Notes: generated from the sequence alone by a model not told the origin. A stretch of 64,000 bases of DNA from Methanosarcina siciliae T4/M (GCF_000970085.1 NZ_CP009506.1:3410001-3474000), one strand, 5' to 3'. Numbered from the stretch's first letter, positions 9,407 through 17,401 are shown. Translations and numbers: made by a program.

Positions 9407-10156
9407 ATGCAGATGGCACCACAGATGGGTTATGACAGGGCAATTACGGTTTTCAGCCCTGACGGAAGACTTTTCCAGGTAGAGTATGCCCGCGAAGCGG
9501 TCAAAAGGGGAACAACAGCCGTAGGAATCAAGGCAGCCGATGGGGTAGTGCTGCTGGTTGACAAGCGGATTACTAGCAGGCTTGTTGAAGCCGAATCAAT
9601 CGAAAAAATATTCCAGATTGACGAACATATCGGAGCTGCAACATCAGGACTCGTTGCCGACGCCCGCTCTCTTGTCGACAGGGCCCGTGTAGAAGCCCAG
9701 GTAAACAGGGTTTCTTATGACGAACCCATAGGTGTGGAGGTAATCTCCAAAAAAATCTGCGACCACAAGCAGACCTACACCCAGTACGGAGGAGTTCGCC
9801 CATATGGAACAGCCCTCCTGATCGCAGGCGTTGACGACAATAAGCCAAGGCTCTTTGAGACTGACCCTAGCGGCGCTCTCCTCGAGTACAAGGCAACAGC
9901 AATTGGCGCAGGCAGAAATGCAGTTGTTGAGGTCTTTGAGGCTGACTACAGGGAAGATATGGATATTGACGCTGCTATCATCCTCGGAATGGATGCACTT
10001 TATAAAGCAGCTGAAGGCAAGTTCGACGCCGGTACCCTTGAAGTGGGTGTCGTGTCCCTTGAGGACAAAAAATTCAGAAAACTGGGGCCTGAGGAAGTCG
10101 AGAACTACGTTCAGCAGATCCTTGAGAAACACAAGGAATCCGAAAACAAAGAATAA
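9407..10156 (+). CDS. psmA: 20S proteasome alpha subunit
   Basis: Forms the outer rings and gate of the archaeal 20S proteasome. The 249-residue protein has the alpha N-terminal signature YDRAITVFSPDGRLFQVEYA, which forms the gating tail and H0 helix. It also has AVGIKAADGVVLLVDKR and a YGVRPYG-like segment (YGGVRPYGTALLIAG). AAGGAG lies 11 nt before the ATG. It leads the conserved proteasome-exosome superoperon (SBDS follows 78 nt later). The beta subunit gene is not in the window. The AMA-type AAA ATPase nearby is a plausible partner. Confidence 0.98.
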   Translation: MQMAPQMGYDRAITVFSPDGRLFQVEYAREAVKRGTTAVGIKAADGVVLLVDKRITSRLVEAESIEKIFQIDEHIGAATSGLVADARSLVDRARVEAQVNRVSYDEPIGVEVISKKICDHKQTYTQYGGVRPYGTALLIAGVDDNKPRLFETDPSGALLEYKATAIGAGRNAVVEVFEADYREDMDIDAAIILGMDALYKAAEGKFDAGTLEVGVVSLEDKKFRKLGPEEVENYVQQILEKHKESENKE

Positions 10157-10234
10157 AACATATAAATATTTAAAGAATGAGTAATCAGAGAGTTTCTGAT
10201 TCTCAAACTCACATTTAAGAGAAGGTATTCGAAA

Positions 10235-10927
10235 ATGGTGTCCCTGGACGAGGCAGTGACTGCCCGGCTTAAAAGAGGCAGCAAACATTTCGAAGTCCTG
10301 GTCGAGCCCGAAGGGGCTCTGGCCTACAAGCGAGGAGATGAAGTAAACCTCGAAGACATTCTGGCAGTTGAGACTATCTTCGAAGATGCAAACAGAGGGG
10401 ACCGGGCAGCAGAGTCCGAAATTCTCAACTCTTTTGAGACAACCGACCCCTTTGAGATTGCTGCCGTGATCCTGAAAAGCGGAGAGCTTCAACTCACCGC
10501 TGAACAGAGAAAACGAATGCTTGAAGAGAAAAAGAAAAAGGTTATCTATACCATTTCCAGAAATGCTATAAACCCTCAGACTAGAGCACCACACCCTCCC
10601 GCACGGATAGAAAGAGCGATGGAAGAGGCAAAAGTGCATATAGACCCTTTAAAAAGCGTGGATCAGCTGGTAACCAAAACAATGAAAGCCATTCGCCCGC
10701 TTATCCCGATACGCTTTGAAGAAATAAATATTGCTGTGAAAATCCCTCCCGAATATGCCCCGAAGGCATATGGAGATATTTCCAAGGCCGGAACCATTAC
10801 GAAGGAAGAATGGCAGAGTGACGGCTCATGGATTGCAGTAGTGAGGATTCCTGCGGGAGTTCAGACTGATTTTTACGCTCTTATAAATCATCTCACAAAG
10901 GGAGAGGCTCAGACTAAACTTTTATAA
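10235..10927 (+). CDS. sdo1: ribosome maturation protein SBDS/Sdo1 homologue
   Basis: Archaeal SBDS protein, involved in late 60S-type subunit maturation (eviction of aIF6 with EF-2 in the eukaryotic system). The 230 residues cover the N-terminal FYSH domain (VSLDEAVTARLKRGSKHFEV, EDILAVETIFEDANRG), the central helical domain (LTAEQRKRMLEEKKKKVI) and the C-terminal ferredoxin-like domain (PIRFEEINIAVKIPPEYAPK). Its place between psmA and rrp4 is the standard archaeal order. Confidence 0.97.
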   Translation: MVSLDEAVTARLKRGSKHFEVLVEPEGALAYKRGDEVNLEDILAVETIFEDANRGDRAAESEILNSFETTDPFEIAAVILKSGELQLTAEQRKRMLEEKKKKVIYTISRNAINPQTRAPHPPARIERAMEEAKVHIDPLKSVDQLVTKTMKAIRPLIPIRFEEINIAVKIPPEYAPKAYGDISKAGTITKEEWQSDGSWIAVVRIPAGVQTDFYALINHLTKGEAQTKLL

Positions 10928-10938
10928 GAGGATGTTGG

Positions 10939-11721
10939 ATGGATAAAAAAATAGTGATCCCTGGTGACCTGTTATCCGAGAACCAGAAAAAAGCCGGATA
11001 CGGGACGTATATCAAGAACGACAAGATCTATTCTTCGCTTTGCGGTATTGAAAACCTCAAAGAGGATAAAGTTGGAGTGATCCCACTTGCGGGAGCGTAT
11101 ATCCCCTCAGCAAATGATGTGGTGATAGGGATCGTTATTGTGGTTACTCCATCCAACTGGATATTTGATATTGCAGCTCCTTATGACGGTCTGCTCCACG
11201 TATCCGAGTATCCGAGAAGAGTCGAATCCCGGGAAATGCCTGAAATTCTGGGCGTAGGCGACTCTGTAATCCTCAGGGTTAAAGATGTAGACAGCTCCAT
11301 GAAAGTCGAGCTTGCCCTGAGGGACCCGAGCCTTCATAAACTCAAAACAGGTCAGATAATTAAAGTTGAGTCTGTAAAAGTCCCCCGTGTAATAGGACAC
11401 GGCGGTTCCATGATATCCATGCTGAAGAAAGAGACAAACTGCAGCATTTTCGTAGGCCAGAACGGCAGAATATGGATCGATGGGAAGGACGAGGACATAG
11501 AACTTTTGAGTAAGGCTCTCCGGAAAATAGAAATTGAAGCCCAGCGTTCCGGATTGACAGACCGGATCTATAATTTTTTGAAAAATGAACGGATTAGACA
11601 GAAAGAGTCCAAGCCTGTTGAGTTTTTTAAAAAAGAGACGGAAGGTGTGACTGCAACAAAGGAAGATCATTCCGAAGAGATATACCGGAAGATCGATGTA
11701 CTGCTGGACCCGAAGAATTGA
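10939..11721 (+). CDS. rrp4: exosome RNA-binding subunit Rrp4
   Basis: Cap subunit of the archaeal exosome that feeds RNA to the Rrp41-Rrp42 hexamer. The 260-residue protein has an N-terminal domain, an S1 domain (about 65-140, WIFDIAAPYDGLLHVSEYP) and a KH domain (VPRVIGHGGSMISMLKKETN) with its GxxG-like loop. The C-terminal 40 residues are charged. An AGAGG precedes the ATG, only 11 nt after the SBDS stop, so the genes are co-transcribed. Confidence 0.97.
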   Translation: MDKKIVIPGDLLSENQKKAGYGTYIKNDKIYSSLCGIENLKEDKVGVIPLAGAYIPSANDVVIGIVIVVTPSNWIFDIAAPYDGLLHVSEYPRRVESREMPEILGVGDSVILRVKDVDSSMKVELALRDPSLHKLKTGQIIKVESVKVPRVIGHGGSMISMLKKETNCSIFVGQNGRIWIDGKDEDIELLSKALRKIEIEAQRSGLTDRIYNFLKNERIRQKESKPVEFFKKETEGVTATKEDHSEEIYRKIDVLLDPKN

Positions 11722-11799
11722 ATTCCGGATAGAGTTAAAAGAATTTTAGGTAAGCTTCTCTAGAGTATTTTGGTTTAGGAGTTGTTTGGAGATTAGAGT

Positions 11800-13311
11800 A
11801 TGAGTAATAAACCTGAAAATTTAATATTAATCACTGACGATGGGCTGCGCCTTGACGGGAGATGTGCGGATGAGATAAGGCCCATGAAAATTGAGATCGG
11901 TGTACTTTCACGGGCCGATGGTTCATGTTATCTAGAATGGGGAAGGAATAAGATTCTGGTAGGCGTGTTCGGCCCCAGGGAAGCTCATCCCCGCCGCAGC
12001 CAGCGCGCAGATTCGGCAGTAATCCGCTACAAATACAATATGGCATCATTCTCCGTGGAGGACCGCGCTCGTCCGGGCCCCAGCAGGCGGAGCATTGAAA
12101 TCTCAAAGGTTTCCAGGGAAGCTTTCGAGCCTGTGATCCTGGCTGAGCTGTACCCTAAGACAGCAATTGACATTTTCGTAGAAGTGCTTCAGGCCGATGC
12201 AGGGACAAGGACAGCAGCAATTAACGCTTCCAGTATTGCCCTTGCAGATGCCGGAATCCCGATGAAGGGCCTTATTACCTCCTGTGCTTTCGGGAAGGTT
12301 GACGGGCAGATTGTACTTGACCTGAATAAGGAAGAGGACAACTACGGAGAAGCTGACTTCCCTGTAGCAATGACCCAGGACGGAGAAATTACTCTTATCC
12401 AGATGGACGGGCACCTTACGCCTGAAGAAATCAAGAAAGGGCTTGAGCTTGTAAAGAAGGGCTGCAAAGAGATCCTTGCACTTCAGCAGGCAGTTCTGAG
12501 AAAGAAGTTTGAGACTCCTGTTGAGGAGCCTGCGGCAGAAGCCGAAGAACCCGAAGTTGAAGGCGAAACCGAAAAGCTTGCCCCAACCGAATTCGCTTCC
12601 GAGGCAGCAGCTGTTGAAGAGGCTTTTGAGGAAACTGAAGAACTCGAAGAGGCCCTCGAAGAAACCTCTGAACCTGATATCCTTTTTTGCAGCGAAGTAA
12701 TCCCTGACTCCGAAGAAGAGGAAGCTGAAGAAAAGGCTGAAGAAGAGGAAGCCGAAGAAGAGGCTGAAGAAGAGGAAGCCGAAGAAGAGGCTGAAGAAGA
12801 GGAAGCCGAAGAAGAGGCTGAAGAAGAGGAAGCTGAAGAAGAGGAAGCCGAAGAAGAGGCTGAAGAAGAGGAAGCCGAAGAAGAGGAAGCTGAAGAAGAG
12901 GAAGCCGAAGAAGAGGCTGAAGAAGAGGCTGAAGAAGAGGCTGAAGAAGAGGAAGCCGAAGAAGAGGAAGCCGAAGAAGACTTAGAGGACGACTTAGAAG
13001 AAGATCTGGAAGAATTCGAAGGAGAAGAATTTGCAGAGGAACCTCTTGAAGAAGAAGCTGATTCCGGAGAAGCCGAAGAAGAAATTGAGCTTGAAGCTGA
13101 AAGCGAGGGACTTGAAGAGGAAGCCGATGTCGAGGAAAGCCCCGCTCCGGAAGAAATTGTTGAGCCTGAAATAGAGGCCGAAGTCGAAGTTGAAGAAGCT
13201 CCCGAAGCAGTAGAGGCAGAAGAAGAGCCTGAAGAAGAAAAATCCGAAGGTCCCTGGAAGGTAGTAAAAGACCCCTCTGAAGACGAAGACAGAGGTGAAA
13301 AAGATGAGTGA
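11800..13311 (+). CDS. rrp41: exosome catalytic subunit Rrp41 with a very long acidic C-terminal extension
   Basis: Phosphorolytic RNase PH-fold subunit carrying the exosome active site. Residues about 1-235 form a complete Rrp41 core (DGLRLDGRCADEIRPMKIE, SVEDRARPGPSRRSIEIS, QADAGTRTAAINASSIALADAG). The remaining ~265 residues are almost all Glu and Ala with some Val/Pro, built on a repeated EAEEEAEEE (27-bp) unit between about 12,715 and 12,985. The family is normally about 240-260 residues, so the tail doubles it. The tail is in frame and ends in a less repetitive GPWKVVKDPSEDED. The stop overlaps the start of rrp42. GGAG lies before the ATG. Confidence 0.96.
   Translation: MSNKPENLILITDDGLRLDGRCADEIRPMKIEIGVLSRADGSCYLEWGRNKILVGVFGPREAHPRRSQRADSAVIRYKYNMASFSVEDRARPGPSRRSIEISKVSREAFEPVILAELYPKTAIDIFVEVLQADAGTRTAAINASSIALADAGIPMKGLITSCAFGKVDGQIVLDLNKEEDNYGEADFPVAMTQDGEITLIQMDGHLTPEEIKKGLELVKKGCKEILALQQAVLRKKFETPVEEPAAEAEEPEVEGETEKLAPTEFASEAAAVEEAFEETEELEEALEETSEPDILFCSEVIPDSEEEEAEEKAEEEEAEEEAEEEEAEEEAEEEEAEEEAEEEEAEEEEAEEEAEEEEAEEEEAEEEEAEEEAEEEAEEEAEEEEAEEEEAEEDLEDDLEEDLEEFEGEEFAEEPLEEEADSGEAEEEIELEAESEGLEEEADVEESPAPEEIVEPEIEAEVEVEEAPEAVEAEEEPEEEKSEGPWKVVKDPSEDEDRGEKDE
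12715..12985 (+). repeat. intragenic GAA/GAG/GCC repeat encoding the Rrp41 acidic tail
   Basis: A tract of GAAGAAGAGGCT and GAAGAAGAGGAAGCC words repeats many times without a stop, with a clear 27-bp period in the first part. It probably expands and contracts by slippage, so tail length is expected to vary between strains. Confidence 0.85.
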
Positions 13312-14095
13312 AATCATAGCCACACTTAAGAAGGACTATATTTACAACCTGATGATCAAAGATAAGCGCCAGGACGGACGCGGGTTTAAAGATTTCAGGG
13401 ATATCAAGCTCGAAACAAACGTTATTACCAAAGCCGAAGGTTCTGCAAAAGTTACCCTTGGAAACACCCAGGTTCTTGTAGGTGTGAAGCTTCAGACCGG
13501 AACTCCGTTCGCGGACTCTCAGGACGAAGGCGTGATTATTACCAACCTTGAACTTAATCCTATAGCATCTCCCGAATTCGAGCCGGGGCCACCCAGAGAA
13601 GAAGCAATCGAAATGGCAAGGGTCGTTGACAGAGGGATCAGAGAATCAGGCGCAATTGATATAAAGAAGCTTTGCATAACGGTTGGAGAATCCGTCTGGA
13701 TTGTCTTTATAGACGTCCATGTCCTGAATGATGACGGAAATATCATTGATGCATCCTGCCTTGCAGCAATTGCCGCCCTCATGACCACCATGGTCCCGAA
13801 TGAGCAGCAGGGACTGGGTGAAGATGTGCCCCTTGCAATGAAAGAGATGCCTGTCGGAATAACTATTGCCAAGATCGGTTCAAAACTGATGGTTGATCCT
13901 TCCCTTGATGAAGAAGCAGTTCGCGAAACGAAACTGACCATAGTTTCAAGTTCGGACGGGTCTGTAGCAGGCATGCAGAAAATGGGCAATTCCCCTCTTA
14001 CCGAGGCAGAGCTGTTCGAGGCAATAGACCTGGCACTCGAAAAGGCAGCCGAAATCCGGGGACTCTACCTTGAAGGGCTTGCAAAAGGTGAATAA
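13304..14095 (+). CDS. rrp42: exosome structural subunit Rrp42
   Basis: Inactive RNase PH paralogue that forms the hexameric ring with Rrp41. The protein has MSEIIATLKKDYIYNLM, the DKRQDGRGFKDFR signature, VTLGNTQVLVGVKLQTG and a C-terminal segment ending LYLEGLAKGE. I chose ATG 13304 (263 aa) because GAGGTG sits 6 nt upstream and it matches the usual Rrp42 N-terminus; GTG 13295 lies inside that ribosome-binding site. The start overlaps the last 8 nt of rrp41, so the two ring partners are translationally coupled. Confidence 0.96.
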   Translation: MSEIIATLKKDYIYNLMIKDKRQDGRGFKDFRDIKLETNVITKAEGSAKVTLGNTQVLVGVKLQTGTPFADSQDEGVIITNLELNPIASPEFEPGPPREEAIEMARVVDRGIRESGAIDIKKLCITVGESVWIVFIDVHVLNDDGNIIDASCLAAIAALMTTMVPNEQQGLGEDVPLAMKEMPVGITIAKIGSKLMVDPSLDEEAVRETKLTIVSSSDGSVAGMQKMGNSPLTEAELFEAIDLALEKAAEIRGLYLEGLAKGE

Positions 14096-14153
14096 ATCGG
14101 GCAGGATTAATTAAATATAAATATTAAATGCCAGTATTACGGTCTAAGTACAC

Positions 14154-14228
14154 GTCTCCGGGTGATAGAAGAACCCAGGCTCAGGGTGACCGGCCAGCAG
14201 GAGGGTTCCGGGTTCTATCCCTTCAGAC
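14154..14228 (+). ncRNA. candidate structured RNA or leader element upstream of rpl37ae
   Basis: Three nested stems can be drawn: GTCT (14154-14157) with AGAC (14225-14228), GATAGAA (14164-14170) with TTCTATC (14213-14219), and GAACCC (14171-14176) with GGGTTC (14203-14208). A 4-nt CGGG bulge lies on the 3' side, and the G/C-rich apical loop is 26 nt. All listed pairs are Watson-Crick. The element lies in the 163-nt gap between rrp42 and rpl37ae, about 30 nt before the start, so it could control L37Ae/RpoP expression. No known family is recognised. Confidence 0.4.
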
Positions 14229-14258
14229 TCAATATTTACATTTAAGGAGTTTATAACG

Positions 14259-14543
14259 ATGGCAAAGAAATTCACTAAGAAAGGAAGAATTTCCAGATCT
14301 GCAGGCAGGTTTGGTCCCAGGTACGGGAGAAAAGACAGAAAGCTTGTCGCAGACCTGGAAGAACGCATGCGAGCTCCGCATGTATGCACTAAATGTGCCC
14401 GCCCTACAGTGACAAGGATTGGCACAGGGATCTGGAAATGCAGCAAGTGCGGACACACCTTCGCAGGCGGGACATATATACCCTACACAAGCGTTGGTCA
14501 GACCCTGCTGCGCACAATGAAGAACGTTGCTGAAGCAAAGTAA
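14259..14543 (+). CDS. rpl37ae: large-subunit ribosomal protein L37Ae (eL43)
   Basis: A 94-residue zinc-binding ribosomal protein. The N-terminus is basic (MAKKFTKKGRISRSAGRFGP), followed by the C4 zinc ribbon: CTKCARP near residue 46 and CSKCGHTFAGG near 65. AAGGAG lies before the ATG. It keeps the conserved archaeal order rrp42-rpl37ae-rpoP. Confidence 0.98.
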   Translation: MAKKFTKKGRISRSAGRFGPRYGRKDRKLVADLEERMRAPHVCTKCARPTVTRIGTGIWKCSKCGHTFAGGTYIPYTSVGQTLLRTMKNVAEAK

Positions 14544-14572
14544 ACAAATACTTTTCAGGTACGTGAGGTTGT

Positions 14573-14710
14573 ATGGGATATAAGTGCACTCGATGCAAAC
14601 AGAAAGTGGAAATTGACTACGAGTATACAGGTATAAGGTGTCCGTACTGCGGACACAGGATCCTGGTAAAAGAGCGTCCTACAACCATCAAACGCATCAA
14701 GGCCGAGTAA
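14573..14710 (+). CDS. rpoP: DNA-directed RNA polymerase subunit P (Rpb12-like)
   Basis: A 45-residue zinc-ribbon subunit of archaeal RNA polymerase: MGYKCTRCKQKVEID, then CPYCGHRILVKERP and a short basic tail. Both CxxC pairs are present. It starts 29 nt after rpl37ae, with GTGAGG upstream of the ATG, and closes the superoperon. The prefoldin and KEOPS genes that often follow in other archaea are absent. Confidence 0.96.
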   Translation: MGYKCTRCKQKVEIDYEYTGIRCPYCGHRILVKERPTTIKRIKAE

Positions 14711-14987
14711 GGAGTATCTAAAAATTACTCCTCTTGGCAAGCAAGAAACGTTGGGAATTAAAGGTTGTTTGGATACAAAATTATTTTCAAGTACCTGGAC
14801 GGACAAAGGACAGATGCTTCCTGTCCGGACAGTACATACCTGATTCTATTTTGATTCTTAGTTTGTAATTAATTATTTTGTCTATTTGTCAAATTGTTAC
14901 CTAGAAACCGAAAACAAATTTTGAGCTTAATTTATCCATTTCAGTATGACATTAGCATTACGGACAGAAACCGCCACGACTGCTTAT
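14711..14987. other. intergenic with perfect palindrome CTGTCCGGACAG
   Basis: The region after rpoP carries the 12-bp palindrome CTGTCCGGACAG at 14821-14832. It is preceded by GGACGGACAAAGGACAG, so a hairpin can form. It could be an operator or part of a terminator; related TGTCCGG/CCGGACA words recur near 16000-16045. No gene. Confidence 0.4.
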
Positions 14988-15203
14988 TCACGGCGATTGG
15001 TGCATATGTTCCTGCCGGATAATTTCCCTGATTATTTCGTCGGGCACTTCCTTATCTGAATAGTTGCGCACTGATCGACGCTGGTAAATGTTATCAAGGG
15101 CAGCGCTAGAAATTTGTTCTCCGGTAGCTTTGATATTCTCTGTCAGGATCTCACCACTAACAGATAAACGAATTAAGGTATTAATCTCTTTTCTGCTACT
15201 CAA
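14988..15203 (-). pseudogene. N-terminal fragment of a nitroreductase-family protein
   Basis: The segment YQRRSVRNYSDKEVPDEIIR is the typical FMN-phosphate-binding N-terminus of nitroreductases, but the frame stops about 10 residues later (EHMHQSP), so some 150 residues are missing. About 40 residues precede it and do not look like nitroreductase sequence. Truncated gene; not expected to be functional. Confidence 0.7.
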
Positions 15204-15375
15204 TGCTGTCTTTCTGAAGATTACAGGATATCTGGAGAAAAACGAAGAAATTTAATAATAATAATGTGTGATGTAAAGCTATATATAAGAACTTGCCACT
15301 ATGGAACACCCAGTTGAAGATTCCACAGTGATTTTAAAAAAATCATTATTTAAAGTGATATAAGGAGGCGAAATA

Positions 15376-15576
15376 ACGGACAAGACGCCATCAACGTGTG
15401 GAGAATGCGAAATATATAACAGATCCTATGGATTTTGCCAGAAAATAATGGAATATGTCTCTCCATACGAAACTGAATTCAGATGCCTGAAAAAAACTAT
15501 AAATGAGTCCCCTGTTTGTTCGGGAGCTGTTCATGAGTCGGAATCCCTCAAGAACATTCAAGTAAGTACTGCATGA
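15376..15576 (+). CDS. small cysteine-containing protein with no ATG start
   Basis: An open frame of about 66 codons with CGECEIYNRSYGFC near its start and a later FRCLKK and VCSGA, giving five cysteines. A strong AAGGAGG (15362-15368) is placed for a start at 15373-15378, but the codons there are ATA and ACG. Either ACG 15376 is used (7-nt spacing), or the gene has lost its ATG (ACG differs by one base) and is decaying. The first in-frame ATG is near 15450 and would remove the CxxC. No family recognised. Confidence 0.45.
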   Translation, partial: TDKTPSTCGECEIYNRSYGFCQKIMEYVSPYETEFRCLKKTINESPVCSGAVHESESLKNIQVSTA

Positions 15577-15868
15577 AAGGCTTTTCTGGAAATTAGGCTG
15601 GGCCAGGAACTTTCACCTTATCCGGCAGGCACACTAAATGAATTCCGCTGACGGTTATATGCTTATTTCCGATGCAAGCAGAAAATCAAAATGATTATCA
15701 GGTGGAACTGGCTGAAAGTAATCAAAAAAACACCCGGAATAAGGCCAGCTTCCTCAAAATTTGATGAACATCCGGAGAAGTATATCGGGTCCCGGGGGTG
15801 CAGGTATGAGGAACTTGGACCAGGGAAAGATGGGATGCGAAAGCAAGTTAGTTATCTTCAGGTCAAAG
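15577..15868. other. unassigned DNA before the first HMA remnant
   Basis: A 72-codon frame (15691-15909) crosses this area but reads the HMA remnant at its end out of frame and has no ribosome-binding site. I see no intact gene. The DNA is best read as the eroded 5' part of the duplicated copper-chaperone segment. Confidence 0.4.
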
Positions 15869-15950
15869 CACGAAGGCAATTGAAAGTATGCAGGGCGTAC
15901 AGAAAGTAGATATGAGCCTTGTGAACAAACAGACTTTTGATTTTTCAAAC
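15869..15950 (+). pseudogene. decayed HMA (CopZ-like) fragment
   Basis: In one frame the DNA reads KAIESMQGVQKVDMSLVNKQ, nearly the same as KAIEGLQGVQKVDVSLENKQ of the intact chaperone at 16122. The metal-binding MxCxxC part has been lost and the sequence diverges after NKQ. It is therefore a broken tandem duplicate of the chaperone gene. Confidence 0.75.
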
Positions 15951-16121
15951 TCCTACTTTTTTACTCTCTTATGTTTAATGAGAGGACAACTTTTCCCTGT
16001 ATGTCCGGCTTGAGGAGGAAAAAGATTATGCAGCAGACCGGACATATATCTGTTTAATCATGCAGTAGTCCACAAAATTATTATGTCAAATCAGTCAGTA
16101 AAATCAGTGGAGGTATAAACA

Positions 16122-16328
16122 ATTACTCAGGAAACAATAAAAGTCGAAGGCATGTCCTGCGGGCACTGTGTAATGAGAGTCGAAAAGGCAATTGAAGGTT
16201 TACAGGGTGTACAGAAAGTAGATGTGAGTCTTGAGAACAAACAGGCTGTTGTTGAGTTCGACGAAGGAAAGACCGACGTCGAGAAAATCAAAGCTGCGAT
16301 AAAAGAAACCGGGTATGAGCCCGTATGA
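16122..16328 (+). CDS. CopZ-like heavy-metal-associated chaperone with ATT start
   Basis: A 68-residue single HMA domain (TIKVEGMSCGHCVMRVEKAI ... KETGYEPV) with the metal-binding MSCGHC near residue 11. It probably carries Cu(I) to the CopA ATPase encoded 3.4 kb downstream. No ATG, GTG or TTG precedes the metal site. The frame begins ATT-ACT-CAG-GAA with GGAGGT (16109-16114) 7 nt before the ATT, the ideal spacing, so ATT is the likely start. The nearest ATG is the methionine of MSCGHC itself, which would destroy the fold. Confidence 0.8.
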   Translation: MTQETIKVEGMSCGHCVMRVEKAIEGLQGVQKVDVSLENKQAVVEFDEGKTDVEKIKAAIKETGYEPV

Positions 16329-16462
16329 TCTTGAATAAGGCGTTTAACCCTCAAAATAATGAGTCTCAAAAGACTCAATTTTTTGGGTTCGAGGAATTCA
16401 TTATATAGTAAAAGGTACAGACTTTTATAGCATGGGTAAAGCGTCTATTTTAAAGCAGCTGA

Positions 16463-16708
16463 TTGTCCGGGGGTGAATTCATCGGGGAGACAACGCTTGT
16501 AGTAGATGATATGATTTGCAAGTATTGCAGAGACACGGTTACCAGGCTCATTACCTCTATTAACGGGGTTTCTCGCGTAAGCGTAAACGTCCCTGAAAGG
16601 ACGGTAAATGTAACCTATGACAGCCGGATAACCGATTCGCATGTCATAAGGATGACCCTGCTTGAAGCAGGTTATAAAAATATCCGGGAAACTGTAACAG
16701 CTTTTTAA
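16463..16708 (+). CDS. HMA-fold protein with variant metal site (MICKYC)
   Basis: An 81-residue HMA-like protein: TLVVDDMICKYCRDTVTRLI, then INGVSRVSVNVPERTVNVTY and a C-terminal LLEAGYKNIRE. The usual GMxCxxC is DMICKYC, so both cysteines are kept while the glycine is replaced by aspartate. The start is uncertain. TTG 16463 gives this length, but the GGGGGTGA at 16469-16476 would suit a start just downstream, where only ATC/GGG codons exist. Same strand as the CopZ-like gene; probably copper-related. Confidence 0.6.
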   Translation: MSGGEFIGETTLVVDDMICKYCRDTVTRLITSINGVSRVSVNVPERTVNVTYDSRITDSHVIRMTLLEAGYKNIRETVTAF

Positions 16709-16716
16709 GCGTACAG

Positions 16717-16955
16717 GCAGTCTGAAAACTCTGGATAGGCGGCATATCCGATGGAAATTACGCCAGGAGTTTACAGCATGACCCGTGGCCACTGCCATAA
16801 AAGGGTAGCAGATGCTATTTTTTTCATGAAGATGTATACTTTTGGGGTAAATAAGAGTTAGAAGGTGTAATTGTTAATTGACCCTCAAAAAGTCAGTCTG
16901 AAGATATAACTACAGCTATTGAAACTACAGCTATTGAGGAAGCTATTTGAAAGGC
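16717..16955 (+). pseudogene. partial duplicate of the copA 5' end
   Basis: DNA from 16730 (ggcatatccgatggaaatta) matches the start of copA at 19683 almost base for base, including the ribosome-binding region. The frame reads MEITPGVYSMTRGHCHKRVADA, then breaks off. The first metal-binding cysteine is changed to arginine (MTRGHC). Further downstream, out of frame, DPQKVS and DITTAIE correspond to the second half of the HMA domain. Non-functional copy. Confidence 0.8.
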
Positions 16956-16993
16956 TGATGTTTGCACGATATTGAAGAAAATGCCCGGGATAA

Positions 16994-17335
16994 CTACGTG
17001 TTTTTCTGATGTATATCATCCCGATTCTCGACCCATTGTATCAAAGGAATAACTGCCTCACAAAGCTTTTTTCCATCTTCTGTCAAATAGTATTCAACCC
17101 GCGGAGGTATCTCGGCAAATGCTTCCCGTTGGATCAAGCCCTCTTTCTGGAGTTCTTTTAGCAGATCCGTGAGTGTCTTGGGACTGATCCCTTCAAGAGC
17201 ACCCATGAGGTCGTGGAATCGCAACCTTTCATGATCTCCGAGGGCACTGATAATTAGTATAGCCCACTTTTTGGATATTGTGGTGATGATTCCTTCGAGA
17301 GGGCACAGGCAAATCCCATTACTATTCTTTTTCAT
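16994..17335 (-). CDS. HxlR-family winged-helix regulator
   Basis: A 113-residue MarR-like HxlR regulator: a CPLEGIITTISKKWAILIIS start with the family's conserved N-terminal Cys, a recognition helix in ISPKTLTDLLKELQKEG, and the wing PPRVEYYLTEDGKKL. It is divergent from the CooC-like ATPase gene. The shared intergenic region carries an 11-bp inverted repeat that is repeated as half-sites before the flavin reductase gene, suggesting that this protein controls itself and both neighbours. Confidence 0.93.
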   Translation of the reverse strand: MKKNSNGICLCPLEGIITTISKKWAILIISALGDHERLRFHDLMGALEGISPKTLTDLLKELQKEGLIQREAFAEIPPRVEYYLTEDGKKLCEAVIPLIQWVENRDDIHQKNT

Positions 17336-17360
17336 AGTTACTTTATCACTATAAACTTGA

Positions 17361-17401
17361 TATTATTAATACTATCATAATTATTGTGATTATTAATAAT
17401 A
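17361..17401. promoter_or_regulatory. candidate HxlR operator (11-bp inverted repeat)
   Basis: TATTATTAATA (17361-17371) and its exact reverse complement TATTAATAATA (17391-17401) are separated by 19 bp in the divergent HxlR/CooC-like intergenic region. The same half-site recurs at 17-bp spacing upstream of the flavin reductase gene. Confidence 0.5.

Noticed and set aside
14195..14222. tRNA T-arm-like gggttctatccc
   Set aside because: No acceptor stem, D-arm or anticodon arm can be drawn; the sequence is better explained as the 3' side of the nested stem-loop.
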